From: Hemicordylus capensis
Lineage: Eukaryota; Chordata; Lepidosauria; Squamata; Cordylidae
Assembly (NCBI RefSeq): GCF_027244095.1
Contig: NC_069658.1
Coordinates: 263,198,687-263,262,686, forward strand
DNA: 64,000 bases
Direction: 5' to 3'
The position numbers and the translations under genes are program-made. Position 1 is the stretch's first letter. The number at the start of each line of letters is the position of its first letter. The notes beneath the pieces are model-generated. The model was not told where the DNA came from, did not search any database, and saw nothing but the letters and a program-made list of their open reading frames with translations. Below, one piece after another: positions 12,932 to 22,737 of the stretch.

Positions 12932-14015
12932 AATGCACTTATGTTCAAGTTGTTTTGCAGTCCAGAAGGTCTGAGTGAGAACTGTGAAGCATGCGTGGTG
13001 CTTTTATTTTTTCTTTAGAAATGCCAAGCTGGTTGGACCTGTCCAAAACCCTCACTCACACTATTTACACTGTATGTCATCAGTCAGTATGATTCTGTAA
13101 TGATATGAAATGTTAAGGAGGCCCTGCACATGCTGATTTGCTCCCCAGCCCCTCACCCCACGATGACCCTGCTTCTGAGCACCTGCAGAGAGCGGTTTTT
13201 ATCTCAGTACAGTGAGAGACCACAACCAGCCCTACTTCCACATTGGGGAGCAGGGAGAATGACTTTTAGGACAGAGGGTGTAACTTCAGGGGCTCCTTGA
13301 GCCTGGCATGTCTCATCAATCTTAAAATTTTACCAAGAAGCAGCAGATTCCTCATTCTCCCCCCGCCTTTTTCTCCTGAGGAATGATACTAATTCTTGCT
13401 CTTTTCTCTATTTCTCCTTGCTAGTAAGTCCTTTAGGTTTCAGTGAAATGTACTTCCAGCTAAATGTGGTTAGATTTGCTGCCTGAGGCTGCAATTCTCC
13501 ACACACTTACCTGGGATTCTTACACACAGCAGGCTGTACTGCAGGTTTACTGGAAGGCTTTACTGCGAAATTGAAGTTACGTATGTATTGGTTTATTTCG
13601 GCCCAAGGCCAGCATGCGAAATTGAAGTTGTCCCAAAGAACCAATGCAAAATGTGGATTTTTAAAAAAAAACTCTGAATATAAATCAGGCTACACTCTAA
13701 CGAGCAGTGGAAAACCTGAATTGTGTGTGAACTGCTCCCCAATAACTCACAGGGACTTCAGGGTAAATCTGGCCAACATGTGAATGCAGCACCTCTATTC
13801 CAGAGGAGATGTGTGTTAAAGGGCTTTAAAAGCCCCGTGTGAAAAACCTCCTGGAATCAAACTTTACTGAATTTGTTTGGAATTCTGAGAAAACATACAT
13901 AGGCTTACAGTGCATGGTTGACAGTCTCCTTTGCTAATCTGCAGCGAGGGTCCCATTTTAATAATTAGTGTTTCTAGTGTGTTCTAGGCATTAAAAGTGG
14001 CACAAATATATAGTA

Positions 14016-14428
14016 TCTATATATTTAATTCTCCTGGGTGCGCCTTAGAATGTGCATCCCAGCACCCAGCTAATTGGTTGGGCAGCGGAGGTGCCTGATT
14101 GGCTGAGGCGCACCCAGGAGGATTGGTCGGTGGCGGGCCTGGCCACGGAGGCCAGGTGGCGGTGCACCCGGCCGTGGAGGCTAGGCACTCATTGGAGGCT
14201 GAGGCAGGAGGTAAACGGGTGGCAGGACTTTCCTGTTCGCCGCCCAGGAGGAGGAACAGTGGCGGTGGGGTGCTTTTTGGCTGCCTGCCACCCGGTAAGG
14301 AGGGCCTGTGGCAAGAGAGGGGGCAAGAGAGAGGGGGGCAGGAGGGAGGGGGAGGGAGAATGGGGCAGGAGGGAGGGGGGAACAGCCAGCCCCAAAGAGT
14401 GCACAGATGCTCTGTGCAGGTCAGCTAG
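14016..14428 (+). mobile_element. Helitron-like element 1 (non-autonomous)
   Basis: It starts TCTATATATTTAATTC after a host A and ends CTAG before a host T, as expected for insertion into an AT dinucleotide. A stem-loop (gcacaga-tgc-tctgtgc) lies nine bases before the terminal CTAG. The body is GC-rich and non-coding, with no RepHel frame. Confidence 0.6.
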
Positions 14429-14437
14429 TTCAATGTA

Positions 14438-15332
14438 TCCTCTATAATAAAAGCCTTGAGCGTGATCCCGTGTCCTTTTCTGGCCCGTGTCTTTCTCGGC
14501 CGTTCTGGGCATGCGCGGAGTGCATGCCCAGAACGTCCATGAAAGATACGGCGGCCATGTTGAGCGAAAGCAGGGGGACCGGGAGGACAGAGGCAGCAGC
14601 GGGGGAACCGGGAGGGCTGAGGCGGCAGCGGGGGAACCGGGAGGGCTGAGGCGGCAGCGGGGGAACCGGGAGAGCAGCGGGGAACCAAAAAAAAAACACC
14701 GGCGGGGAGAGAGAAAAAAGTAAAAAGACGGGCCCGTCTCTGAGCAGAGGTGGAGGTGGAGGAGGTTGGTGGGCAGTGCAGGGGTGTGAAGGGAACGACA
14801 CAACAAGCCGCTTCTGGGGAGGAAGAAGCAAAGAAGGGAAGGGACCCCGCCAGCAGCTCCACGGCCACACAAAGGGAACCCACCGCGGCCTCCTGCCTTG
14901 CTTTGCTTTCCCGCGAGTGCCGCTTGCCCTGCTCAGCCAAGCCCAGCCAAGCCCGGCCCCTCGCCTTACCCAGCCAGCCCCACTGCTGCTTCTGTTCCTC
15001 CGCCTCCTGCAGCCACGGCCGCACTCCGTCCCCGTCACCGCCACTGCCCCCCGCGCTGTCAGCGTTGACGCCACTGTTGCCGCTCGCACACACGAGAAAC
15101 GGGTGTGACTGTGACGCTAATGCTGCTGCGATCCTATAAATCCTTGGGGCAGAGAGAGCCATGGCTTGCTGCGCGGAAGGGCAGAAGGTATGAGGCCCCC
15201 TCCCAAAACACTCCCAGAAACAACCCAGTGCCAACAGCTGCCTCTTTTCAGTTAATACACAATACAAAATACACAAGAGCAGCACCCCCCCCCCACTAGA
15301 GCCCGTTATTTAAATGGGCTTAAAAATACTAG
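14438..15332 (+). mobile_element. Helitron-like element 2 (non-autonomous)
   Basis: It begins TCCTCTATAATAAAAG, close to the 5' end I remember for vertebrate HeliBat/Heligloria-type Helitrons. It ends with a hairpin (agcccgtt / aatgggct) followed by taaaaatactag. The flanking bases are A and T. The GC-rich body has a 29-bp minisatellite and a CpG-rich part that creates long spurious open frames. It starts only nine bases after element 1. Confidence 0.65.
14590..14675. repeat. 29-bp minisatellite, about 3 copies
   Basis: The unit containing agcgggggaaccgggag recurs at 14598, 14627 and 14656 with a period of 29, inside Helitron-like element 2. Confidence 0.8.
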
Positions 15333-16063
15333 TATCACTATATATTCTGAAGTGTGCATGTGTGTATTCAGTGAGATGTATTTCCAGGCAGCATACTTAT
15401 TTTGAAATATCAGACTTAAATCCTTGCGGCCTGGGGTGTACAGAGGCCATGGACTTTGGTCGTGGTGTGGGGGATATTTTAAAATCTCATCTCTGGGCCC
15501 AATCCAACCTTGCTACACCCCTGGTCAGGCATGAGTCTGAGACAGATGTTTTGCTTCTGGGTGGAGCTTCTCTCCAGGCTACTTATGCATGATTGTTGTT
15601 TTTTGTAAACCACCCACACCCTCTCCCCATGCCACAGTTTTGATCCAGATTGTCATCACCCCCAGCAGCTGCTACTTAAAATAAACAGTAAAGAAATGAA
15701 AATATGATAATGCCTATCTATTCACATCTAGTTTGACCCTAAGGAGTTTGACCCTAAATGATTGATATAAAATGTGCGGTCTGATTTGGAGGGAGGGAGT
15801 GGGGGACAAATTTGTATAATTAGTATTTCACTAATGATAGTGAAACAAAATTGAAATGTAATGTGGCATGTGTGCTGTTCTGAATAATAACAGTGTTATT
15901 TTCATCCTGATATAGATTAATAAGCAGGAATTCTTCCTTATGTTTTTGCAAAAATTCAGGAGAAATCAATGTTGCAATAGCACATTTTGCTCTTAATGCT
16001 GACAGGAGTGTGATGTTCAATGTGCTGATCCTTTCTCTGCTCCTTCCTTCTTGACTTCTTCAG
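15333..16063. other. Non-coding intron-like remnant before the last LAAO fossil exon
   Basis: The stretch from about 15820 matches 31640-32024 of duplicon B. The remainder has only short repeat remnants, such as a 'gctacacccctgg' hAT-like end near 15510. No gene is seen. Confidence 0.5.
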
Positions 16064-16846
16064 CTTTGAGGAAATCACAGGTGGATTTGACCGGCTCCCC
16101 AACAGCTTCTACCGCGAAATGCCTGGGACATCTGTCTGAACTGCACTGTAGAGAAGATTGTTCAGTCAGGAAAGAAAATGAGGGTGTTTTTCCGCAAGCC
16201 TGGCAAAAGGGTCTTGTCATGTCAGACCGCTGACTATGTCCTTGTCACGGCCACCACAAAAGCCACACGACTCATCCGATTCCAGCCACCCCTTTCCTCT
16301 GTGAAAGCTCATGCTCTGAGTGCTTATCACTATGCAAGCTCGACTAAAATTGCTTTGGCTTGCACAGATTGCCCATCTCGAGTTATCTACTACCCAAACC
16401 ATGACTTTGCCAGTGGGCTTGGGGTACTCCTAGCTTCTTATACCTGGAAAGAGGAGGCAGACTTCTTTGTTCCTCTCAGTGAGGAAAAATGTGTTGATGT
16501 GGTGATGGATGACCTATCAGAAATCCACAATGTGTCCAAAGAGCATCTCAAATCTGTTTGCCCTAAGTATGTGGTACAGAAATGGGCCTGAGACAAGTTT
16601 TCTATGGGGGCCTTTGCTTCACCCACTCCATACCAGTTCCGCTACTTTTTCAAGGCTTTGTCTGAGAATGAAGGGAGGATCTACTTTGCAGGGGAACATA
16701 CAGCCCATCCTCATGCGTGAATTGACTCTGCAATGAAATCTGCTATAAGGGCAGCAAGTCGTATTCACAACAGGAATACTTAAGAGTGTACTTAGAGTGG
16801 CTGTGTCTTTTGTGAGGGTGGCTGCCCTCTCACTCTAATATTAAAT

Positions 16847-18276
16847 TATTATTTATTTATTATTTATTTGTTCGATTTCTAGACCGCCTTTAAAGAATAG
16901 CTCAAGGCGGTTCACAAATATCACAAAACAGTTAAAATCAATCAGCAATTGGGAATAAAGATTTTAAAATACAATAAAGCAGCTAAAAAACCCCACAACA
17001 ATTCAAAACCTTATAAAAACCCGATACATAAAAAACCCTTTAAAACAATTTAAAAACCCTGGAAGGCCAGGCCAATGTGAGGTCTTTAGGGCTCTCATAA
17101 ATGCCAATAAAGAATTCAAATTACGGATTTCTGTACGGAGTGCACTCCACAATCTTCCACATTCTATAGAGAAGCCCTGCCTCTGGGTCGCCACCAGATG
17201 AGCCAGTGGCAACTGGAGCCGGACCTCCTCAGATGATCTTAGTGTGCGGTGGGGATCAGACCGAAGAAGGCGCTCTCTAAGGTAATCAGGACCTAAACCA
17301 TTCAGGGCTTTAAAGGTAATAACCAGCACTTTGTATTTTGCCCAGAAACATATTGGGAGCCAGTGCAGCTGTTTCAAAACAGGCAAAATATGGTCTCTCT
17401 GAGTTACCCCGAAGACAGCCTGGCTGCCACATTTTGAACTAACTGAAGTTTCCAAACAACGTACAAAGGAAGTCCCACGTAGAGCACATTACAGTAGTCA
17501 AGCCTGGAGGTTACCAGCTGGTGCACCACTGTTCTGAGGTCATGCTCCTCAAGAAATGTACACAGCTGTCGAATCAGCCAAAGCTGATAAAAAGCACTCC
17601 TGGCCACAGCCTCCACCGGAGATATGATGGTGAGGTCTGGATCCAGAAGTACCCCCAAGCTGCGTACCTGCTCCTTCCGGGGGAGTGTGACCCCATCCAG
17701 CATAGGGAGGTCTAACTCATCCCTCAGATTCTGAGCCCCTACAATGAGCACCTCTGTCTTACCTGGATTCAGCTTCAATTTGTTATCCCTCATCCAGCCC
17801 ATTACTGCCTGTAGGCAGGCATTTAGGGAATTTCTTGATGAAGCAGATGAAAGAGAGAAGTAGATTTGGGTGTCATCAGCATACTGATAACACCCAGCAC
17901 CAAATCTCCTGGTGACCTCACCCAGCGGTTTCATGTAGATATTGAAAAGCATTGGTGACAGAATGGAGCCCTGAGGGACTCCATGTAACAGCTCTCGTTT
18001 AGAAGAGCAACTGGCACCAAGCTCCAACATCTGGGATCTGCCCGAGAGATAGGAGTGGAACCACTGCAAAGCAGTGCCTCTTATCCCCAATTCCCATAGG
18101 CGTCCCAGAAGGATATCATGGTCGATGGAATTGAACGCTGCCGAGAGATCCAAGAGAACCAACAGAGTCACACTCCCTCTGTCGATTCCCCGGTATAGGT
18201 CCTCCATCAGGCCGACCAAGGCTGACTCAACCCCATAGCCCGCTCTAAAGCCAGTTTGAAATGGGTCTAGATAAGT
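16847..18276 (-). mobile_element. 5'-truncated L2-like LINE (reverse transcriptase part)
   Basis: On the minus strand the ORF from 18219 encodes the reverse transcriptase middle: LVLLDLSAAFNSIDHDILL (motif A region), HGVPQGSILSPMLFNIYM and the catalytic QYADDTQIY. A second frame (17455-17003) carries the C-terminal LHWLPI / FKALNGLGPDYL region. The AT-rich LINE tail lies at 16847-16880, with a ggcggt...ccgcc hairpin-like motif. It is 5'-truncated and frameshifted. It lies just after the stop of the fossil LAAO, and duplicon B has an empty site at about 32856. Confidence 0.8.
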
Positions 18277-18659
18277 GAAAATATGAATTAAAACTCCTCA
18301 CATTTTTTGGATCTACTTGCAACAATAGACAGGGTGCGTTCACATAACTGCCAGTATGTCCTTCGAGAGGAACTGGATGTCATGGGGAGTGTGCGCTCCT
18401 GTAGGTGCGCAACTTGAACCCAGGAATTCTCTGCCCTGCATCTCTGCCCAACATGGCACCAAGAATTGCAGTTGTCTAAAGTAAACCAAGTTGGCAAAAC
18501 CTAAGACAGAGGTCAGTAACTGGGTACATTGGCAGCTTCACACAAAAGGATTCCCTGCAACTTCTGGTTCCTCTTGTATGTACTTTGTACGTACTTACAG
18601 GCAGTTGTGTGAATCCCTGTAATAATCATATTTCCTTCCTTGTCAAGATCTTAACCTGG

Positions 18660-20400
18660 ATAGAAAGTACTGATGTCATATTCTATCTTCTGCTGGTCAA
18701 AAACTGAAATAAAGATATTGATTGACTCAGAAAGTATAGTTTGGAGAGTTGTTATAATGCTGAGTTGTATTGTCATAGTTGGACACCTCTAGTATTTGGT
18801 TGTAGATTATGTTGCTTTATGTCTTGCATCTTTGGATTATAGATTGATAACTAGATATTGACCAGTAGTTATTATTTATTATTAGTGTTAGTTATCCAGT
18901 ATTGATAAGATGAACTATTTCTGTTCTTGATATACAGTTGAACTGATTTATTTACTTTTTTTTTTTGAAATGTGGTGTTTCTCCCTATATATTGAACTCT
19001 TACTGAATGGTTTAATATATAGATGTCAATATTTTGCCATGGATCATTGTAATCTGTTGTGAGCTGCCTTGGACACAATAATGTGGAAAGGCAACATAAA
19101 AATAAACAGGACTGATCAAACAATGGATTGATTTCCTTGTTGGGTTTGTAATTACATGGTTTACGGTTTGTGGGTGGGGTGGAATTTAGAGTGCATCTCC
19201 AGAATCTCAGAGTATGTCCCTGAGCAACAATACAGATTACTGATATTGCTAAATAAATAAATAAAACCTCTCAGTATGTCTTCACATCCATGGAAATATC
19301 CAATAAAAGATTGACCCAATGCAAGAAGGGAACTATTTAAAAGTTACATAGTTCAAGTTCAGGTTCTTTATTGCTTAAAACCAAAGTCATCACAATATAA
19401 AATGACAAGTATGTTTACAAAATTTAAAACAAGGTTCACAATATAAAGAGAAGATTGGAAATTTACTTGGTTTGAAATGAGAAGTCACAATATAAAAGGA
19501 ATTAAGAAGTTAAGACTCAAAGTATTAAAAAGCAAAACAAAATTAGTAAAGTTTTCCAGTTGAAAAGTCTGATTCTGGAATATCCAAATCCATTTCTACA
19601 ATTAACATTCCTTCCTCTAACATTTATATCTCAGCATAAGCTCCTTTTCAATAACTGGAAAACACAATTAAGCTATAGTCATTCAAACAAGAAGACCACA
19701 ATGTCTGCATCAGTAGGCTCTGCTTCTTTTATCTTAAAAAAAGCTTTTTGGGAAAATCTGCAACTCTTCTTAGTATTTCAAGATCTTTGTTCAAAAGAAA
19801 ACTATCTCTCTTCTGACAGATTGACCAACTGATACAATTTTTCCCCAGTTCTACAAGACTTTCCCCCTAATATCCTCTGTCAAAGCACCCTTAAACAAGT
19901 GGTGATGAAGGTCCATTATTTCTTTCAAGCCACAATGGCAGAAACGTAGGTGATAAGGTGTCTTAATATTGTTGTTATTATTATCAGAGAGGTGTACTAC
20001 ATACTTGAGTTTCTCTTTCACAACAAGCCTGTGAAATAGGTTAGGCTGAGCGAGAAGTGACTGGCCCAGAGTCACCCAGCTAGTTTCATGGCTGAATGGG
20101 GATTTGAACTCGGGTCTCCCCGCCGCCCCGGTCCTAGTCCAGCACTCTAAGCACTACTCTGAGCCAGGATAGCAACAGCCCCTCCAGTGACTGTTGCTGG
20201 TGTCTATCTTATGTTTCTTTTTTAGACTGTGAGCCCTTTGTGGACAGGAAGCCATTTTATTTATTTATTTATTTATATCTATTTTTACTGATCTAAGAGA
20301 TAATAGGTAAATCTGAAGCAACATGTTATTGGTATGCAATTTAAATTCCTCCTTGGCCTGGGCACAGTTGCTCTGAAATATAATTCTGAGAAACCAAATC
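18660..20400. other. Spacer between duplicons, unclassified repeats
   Basis: AT-rich sequence. About 19344-19965 reads like a LINE 3' portion on the minus strand but shows no family motif I can name. It is adjoined by a Sauria SINE. A (ttta)n run lies near 20257-20275. No host gene is seen. Confidence 0.4.
19968..20167 (-). mobile_element. Sauria-type SINE
   Basis: The reverse complement has the tRNA-like head (agtgcttagagtgctggac, B-box-like gagttcaaatcccc) and the Bov-B-like tail. The AT-rich end (ttattattatc) is on the left, as expected for this orientation. Confidence 0.75.
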
Positions 20401-20401
20401 T

Positions 20402-21560
20402 CTGAAGTAAATTATTTATTTTATTTATTTAACATATTTCTATACTGCCCAAAACCTGCATCTCTGGGCGGTTTCAATTAAAATCATTTAAACATTAAAA
20501 TCAGTTAAACAATTAAAAACATGTAAACATTAAAATCCTAAACAATGAAATCAGTAAAAACCCAACATTAAAAGTATTAAAACTATAAATCTAATTAAAA
20601 GCCTGGGTGAATAAATATGTCTTCAGTGCCTTTTAGAAAGTTGTCAGAGATGGGGAGGCTCTTATTTCAACAAGGAGTATATTCCAAAGCTCAGGGGCAG
20701 CAATGGAGAAGGCCCATCCTCAAGTAGCTGGCAGACGAGCTGGCGGCAACCGCAGACGGATCTCTCCGGATGATCTTAATGGGTGGTGGGGCTCATGGTG
20801 AAGAAGACATTCTCTTAAATACCCAGGGCCCAAGCTGTTTAGGGCTTTATAGGTTATAACCAAAACCTTGTATTTTGCCTGGAAACCTATCAGCAGTCAG
20901 AGTAGTTCTTTCAACACAGGAGTAATATGGTCTCTCCTAGATGTCCCAGAGACTAACCTATCGGCCTCATTCTGTACCGACTGCAATTTTCAGAATACGT
21001 ACAAAGGCAGCCCCAGATAGAGAGTGCATTGCAGTAGTCCAGCCTAGAGGTTACCAGCATATGTACCACCATTCTGGGGTTGTTCATCTCAAGAAACGGA
21101 TGCAGCTGGCGTTATCAGCTGAAGCTGATAGAAGGCACCACTGGCTACCTCCTCAACCCGGGACACCAGGGAGAGGTTCGGATCCAGAAGCACCCCCCAG
21201 ACTGCATACCTGTTCCTTCAGGGCGGGCGTGACCCCATCCAGAACCGGCAGATCCAAATTGTGTCCCGAGTCCTGACCCCACACAATAAGTACCTCCATC
21301 TTATCTGGATTCAGCCTCAGTTTGTTATCTCTCATCCAGCCCATTACCACCTCCAGCCCATTACCACCTCCAGATTTAGGGAGGTTATGCCTTCTCCCAA
21401 TGATGTTGACATGGAGAAATAGATTTGGGTGTCATCAGCACAGTGATAACACCCTGCACCAAATCTCCTGATGATCTCTCCCAGTGCTTTCATGTGGCTG
21501 TTAAACACAGGAGACAATATGGAGCCCTCCTAAAGTTCAGACTTTGAAGAACAACAGTCT
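20402..21560 (-). mobile_element. Decayed L2-like LINE fragment
   Basis: It matches the LINE at 16847-18276 on the minus strand: tail at the left (ctgggcggt), C-terminal domain traces and VMGWMRDNKLRLNPDKMEVLIV near 21350-21280. It is much more degraded than the other L2-like copies in this window and ends without the catalytic motif in frame. Confidence 0.7.
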
Positions 21561-22080
21561 CCTGGAATCTGCCCATGAGGTAGGTCTCCCACCATGTGTC
21601 CATTTCAGCTCTCATCTGGGCCGCCAAGACCTGAAGTCTATGGTGAGGCTCCCACTAACCAACCAGGCATGGCATCACAAAGATGCTGCAAAAAGGCATA
21701 GCTGGGGAGGGGCACTACTCTGCTTGCAATATTAAGGTGAGTCCAGGGGCATAGCTAGGGGAGAGGGAGAATGTGTTTGCCCCCCTACCTGGCAGCCCCT
21801 CGGATGAGGGAGATAATGAAGAAAAAAGAGGGGAGTGGAGCTGGAGGACCCTCAGGAGCTAGGGGCCCTGGGTTCTTTGAATCCATCAATTATAGCTACA
21901 CCCATCAATTATAGATACACCCCCGGGTACTCACCAACTTGCATCAAAGCAAACCTGAAGGTCTGCCCTGCCCTCCAAAATGACCCTCTGTTAAACAACA
22001 GCAAGAAGACCTACCACTTGCTCTCATCTGGGCCGCCGCAACCCAGACTCTATGGTGAGGCTCCCACTTTATCTATGCTT
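21560..22080. other. Repeat remnants before duplicon B
   Basis: It contains a caggggcatagctagg start (about 21743) and attatagctacac-type ends (about 21888-21925) of the recurrent hAT-like repeat. The stretch 21808-21930 matches 3560-3680. No gene is seen. Confidence 0.4.
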
Positions 22081-22647
22081 TATATAAGGCTGGGTGAAGT
22101 AAGGCTGCCACACCTTAATGCCATACACCAGAAAGATGAGTTGCGACATTCTCATTACAATAAATAAAATAAAGTATTATTAATGCAGATATTTGACTCA
22201 ATCCGGAGGTATCATTTAAGCTGCTGTAGAAATGTTACACAATTATGTTGCACATTTTCTTTCCTGTTACTTATGGAATGCCAAACTTTGACTGCATTTG
22301 ACCTGAACTTGTTATCTTTCCACCTCCCCGGCTTGTATTAGGTCCTTAAAATCTTATGGAATAATCCAGTTCTAGCAATGGTGTTGAGAACAAGGTGAGG
22401 GGTTCTTGGTATCCTTTTAAAACAGCTTTGGGTCTTCAGGTCTTCCTTTATCAGTATTTTTATGAGATGACGGTCCAGGAGATGCTATCTTGTTTGACAT
22501 ATATCTTAGTTGCGTACCATACTACGGGCAACTTTATTGCTTTGTACTTCACGTGACCCCCCACCCCACTCAATAGGTGTGCCTGGGTATTGCCTAGTAA
22601 AAGTTTGGTTCTAGGAAAGGGAGAAACCCAATTTCCCCAGATTCCCC

Positions 22648-22685
22648 TGATTGGTTCAGAGACAGCCACATTTTGCCTATAAAAG
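22648..22685 (+). promoter_or_regulatory. LAAO core promoter: CCAAT (inverted) and TATA box
   Basis: TATAAAAG lies at 22678-22685, with an inverted CCAAT box (gattggttc, 22648-22656) about 25 bases upstream. Transcription would start near 22708, only about 17 bases before the ATG at 22725. Both elements are recognisable in duplicon A (about 4857-4895), which supports a real promoter. Confidence 0.65.
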
Positions 22686-22724
22686 AAGAGACTTCTCCCG
22701 TATCCTTGTACTGCCTATCAAAAC

Positions 22725-22737
22725 ATGGACAAGTTCT
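22725..22737 (+). CDS. LAAO coding exon 1 (13 nt)
   Basis: ATGGACAAGTTCT (MDKF plus one base) is followed directly by the strong donor gtaagt. Joined at the acceptor tctcttag before 25059, the split codon T|TG gives Leu and keeps frame. Confidence 0.65.

Larger units (their letters stand above)
4870..16783 (+). pseudogene. Fossil L-amino-acid oxidase copy (LAAO/IL4I1 family)
   Basis: This is a broken paralogue of the intact gene at 22725-32793. It keeps a promoter relic (TATA-like, about 4887) and four recognisable exon-like parts: near 4925, at about 8128-8354 (signal peptide and N-terminal FAD-binding glycine motif GAGISG), at 11119-11258 ([20 protein letters not shown]) and at 16064-16783 (C-terminal FAD and substrate domain, FAGEHTA-type region). 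Several breaks mean it cannot give a whole enzyme. The parts are still about 95% alike to the intact copy, so loss of function is fairly recent. It carries many later insertions. Confidence 0.85.
4260..18660 (+). repeat. LAAO duplicon A (pairs with about 22080-33560)
   Basis: Long collinear stretches match duplicon B in the same orientation: 4265-6080 with 22085-23940, 7700-9120 with 23950-25560, 10207-12030 with 29170-31235, 15820-16846 with 31640-32856 and 18277-18660 with 32857-33560. Breaks in collinearity are mostly insertions recognisable as separate elements, each with its own entry. Similarity is highest in the exon-like parts. Confidence 0.85.

Noticed and set aside
14189-15285. Long Pro/Ala/Arg-rich open frames on both strands (up to 286 codons)
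   Set aside because: They overlap on both strands in CpG-rich Helitron-like DNA with a minisatellite. No family motif; stop codons are simply rare at this GC content.
17521-17715. Plus-strand frames across the L2-like LINEs (also 44473-44778, 62359-62826)
   Set aside because: Antisense shadows of reverse transcriptase coding sequence on the minus strand.
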